Part shown: in pieces, positions 63,964 through 64,000 of the stretch
Position numbering within the stretch: position 1 is the stretch's first letter
How the letters are laid out: the number at the start of each line of letters is the position of its first letter
NCBI GenBank assembly: GCA_947487765.1
Contig: CANKXO010000002.1
Span: 124,001 to 188,000, forward strand
Source of the DNA: an uncultured Pseudomonadales bacterium
GTDB lineage: Bacteria > Pseudomonadota > Gammaproteobacteria > Pseudomonadales > Cellvibrionaceae
Length of the DNA stretch: 64,000 nt
Direction of reading: 5' to 3'
Position numbers and translations under genes: made by a program
The notes under the pieces: model-generated
The model's input: only the letters and a program-made list of their open reading frames with translations
Databases searched by the model: none
What the model was told of the DNA's origin: nothing

Positions 63964-64000
63964 TATTCAATACTTTTATAGCTATAAACATACCAATCTT
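63947..64000 (-). CDS. 3' end of a gene entering from the right edge
   Basis: A minus-strand frame open from base 64000 ends with AIKVLNNDGLK and a stop at 63947-63949, overlapping the start of the 63724 gene. It could be the C-terminus of a further toxin, possibly the full-length one. Only 17 codons are visible. Confidence 0.35.
   Translation of the reverse strand, partial: KIGMFIAIKVLNNDGLK

Overview
The window reads as chromosomal DNA of an AT-rich gammaproteobacterium. Gene order in the left part is that of Pseudomonas-type genomes: glnD-dapC, yffB-dapD-dapE, recJ/thrC/hom/dsbC/xerD, and rpsP-rimM-trmD-rplS beside ffh. The low GC, abundant c-di-GMP and chemotaxis proteins and a nitrate-type transporter suggest a marine relative of Cellvibrionales or Oceanospirillales; the genus is a guess.

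Region 1 (1-9.5 kb) is housekeeping: the 3' end of glnD, lysine/DAP synthesis (dapC, dapD, dapE), DNA repair (nth) and molybdopterin synthesis (moaC, moaD, moaE). A minus-strand pair sits inside it: a Cache histidine-kinase-like protein whose phospho-acceptor His is Gln, and a small lipoprotein amidase-like gene. Region 2 (9.6-25.4 kb) holds small membrane and DUF1127-like proteins, then recJ, an MFS carrier, thrC-hom, dsbC, xerD, the rpsP-rimM-trmD-rplS operon, an EAL protein and ffh. Region 3 (25.5-31.4 kb) is the tamA-tamB outer-membrane assembly operon. Region 4 (31.7-37.8 kb) has an MCP, an astacin-like protease next to a lysozyme-like enzyme (neither with a signal peptide), and a PAS-GGDEF-EAL protein.

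Region 5 (37.9-43.6 kb) contains ilvA behind an Ile-rich leader peptide with attenuator, pdxH, a YHS protein, mobA and tesB. Region 6 (43.7-50.4 kb) is nitrogen and anaerobic physiology: an nrtABC-type importer behind a sigma-54 promoter, an Fnr/Anr regulator, and divergent uspA/hsp20 sharing a perfect FNR box. Molybdopterin genes, mobA, nrtABC and fnr together point to nitrate use. Region 7 (50.4-54.6 kb) has the SRP RNA gene, a lytic transglycosylase, a double-domain PTPS protein, a cyclophilin, a coiled-coil membrane protein and tRNA-Ser(GGA).

Region 8 (54.6-64 kb) is accessory. It starts right after tRNA-Ser with an ATP-grasp ligase beside a secreted Cys-repeat protein, then a divergent SDR/AraC pair. 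From 59.4 kb to the window end there is a minus-strand array of small genes separated by repeated terminator hairpins. At least two of these genes are directly preceded by 5'-truncated coding fragments (one ParB-nuclease-like and frameshifted, one unidentified). This is the layout of orphan toxin-tail/immunity cassettes left by a polymorphic (RHS or contact-dependent) toxin locus, whose full-length toxin gene, if present, should lie beyond the right edge.
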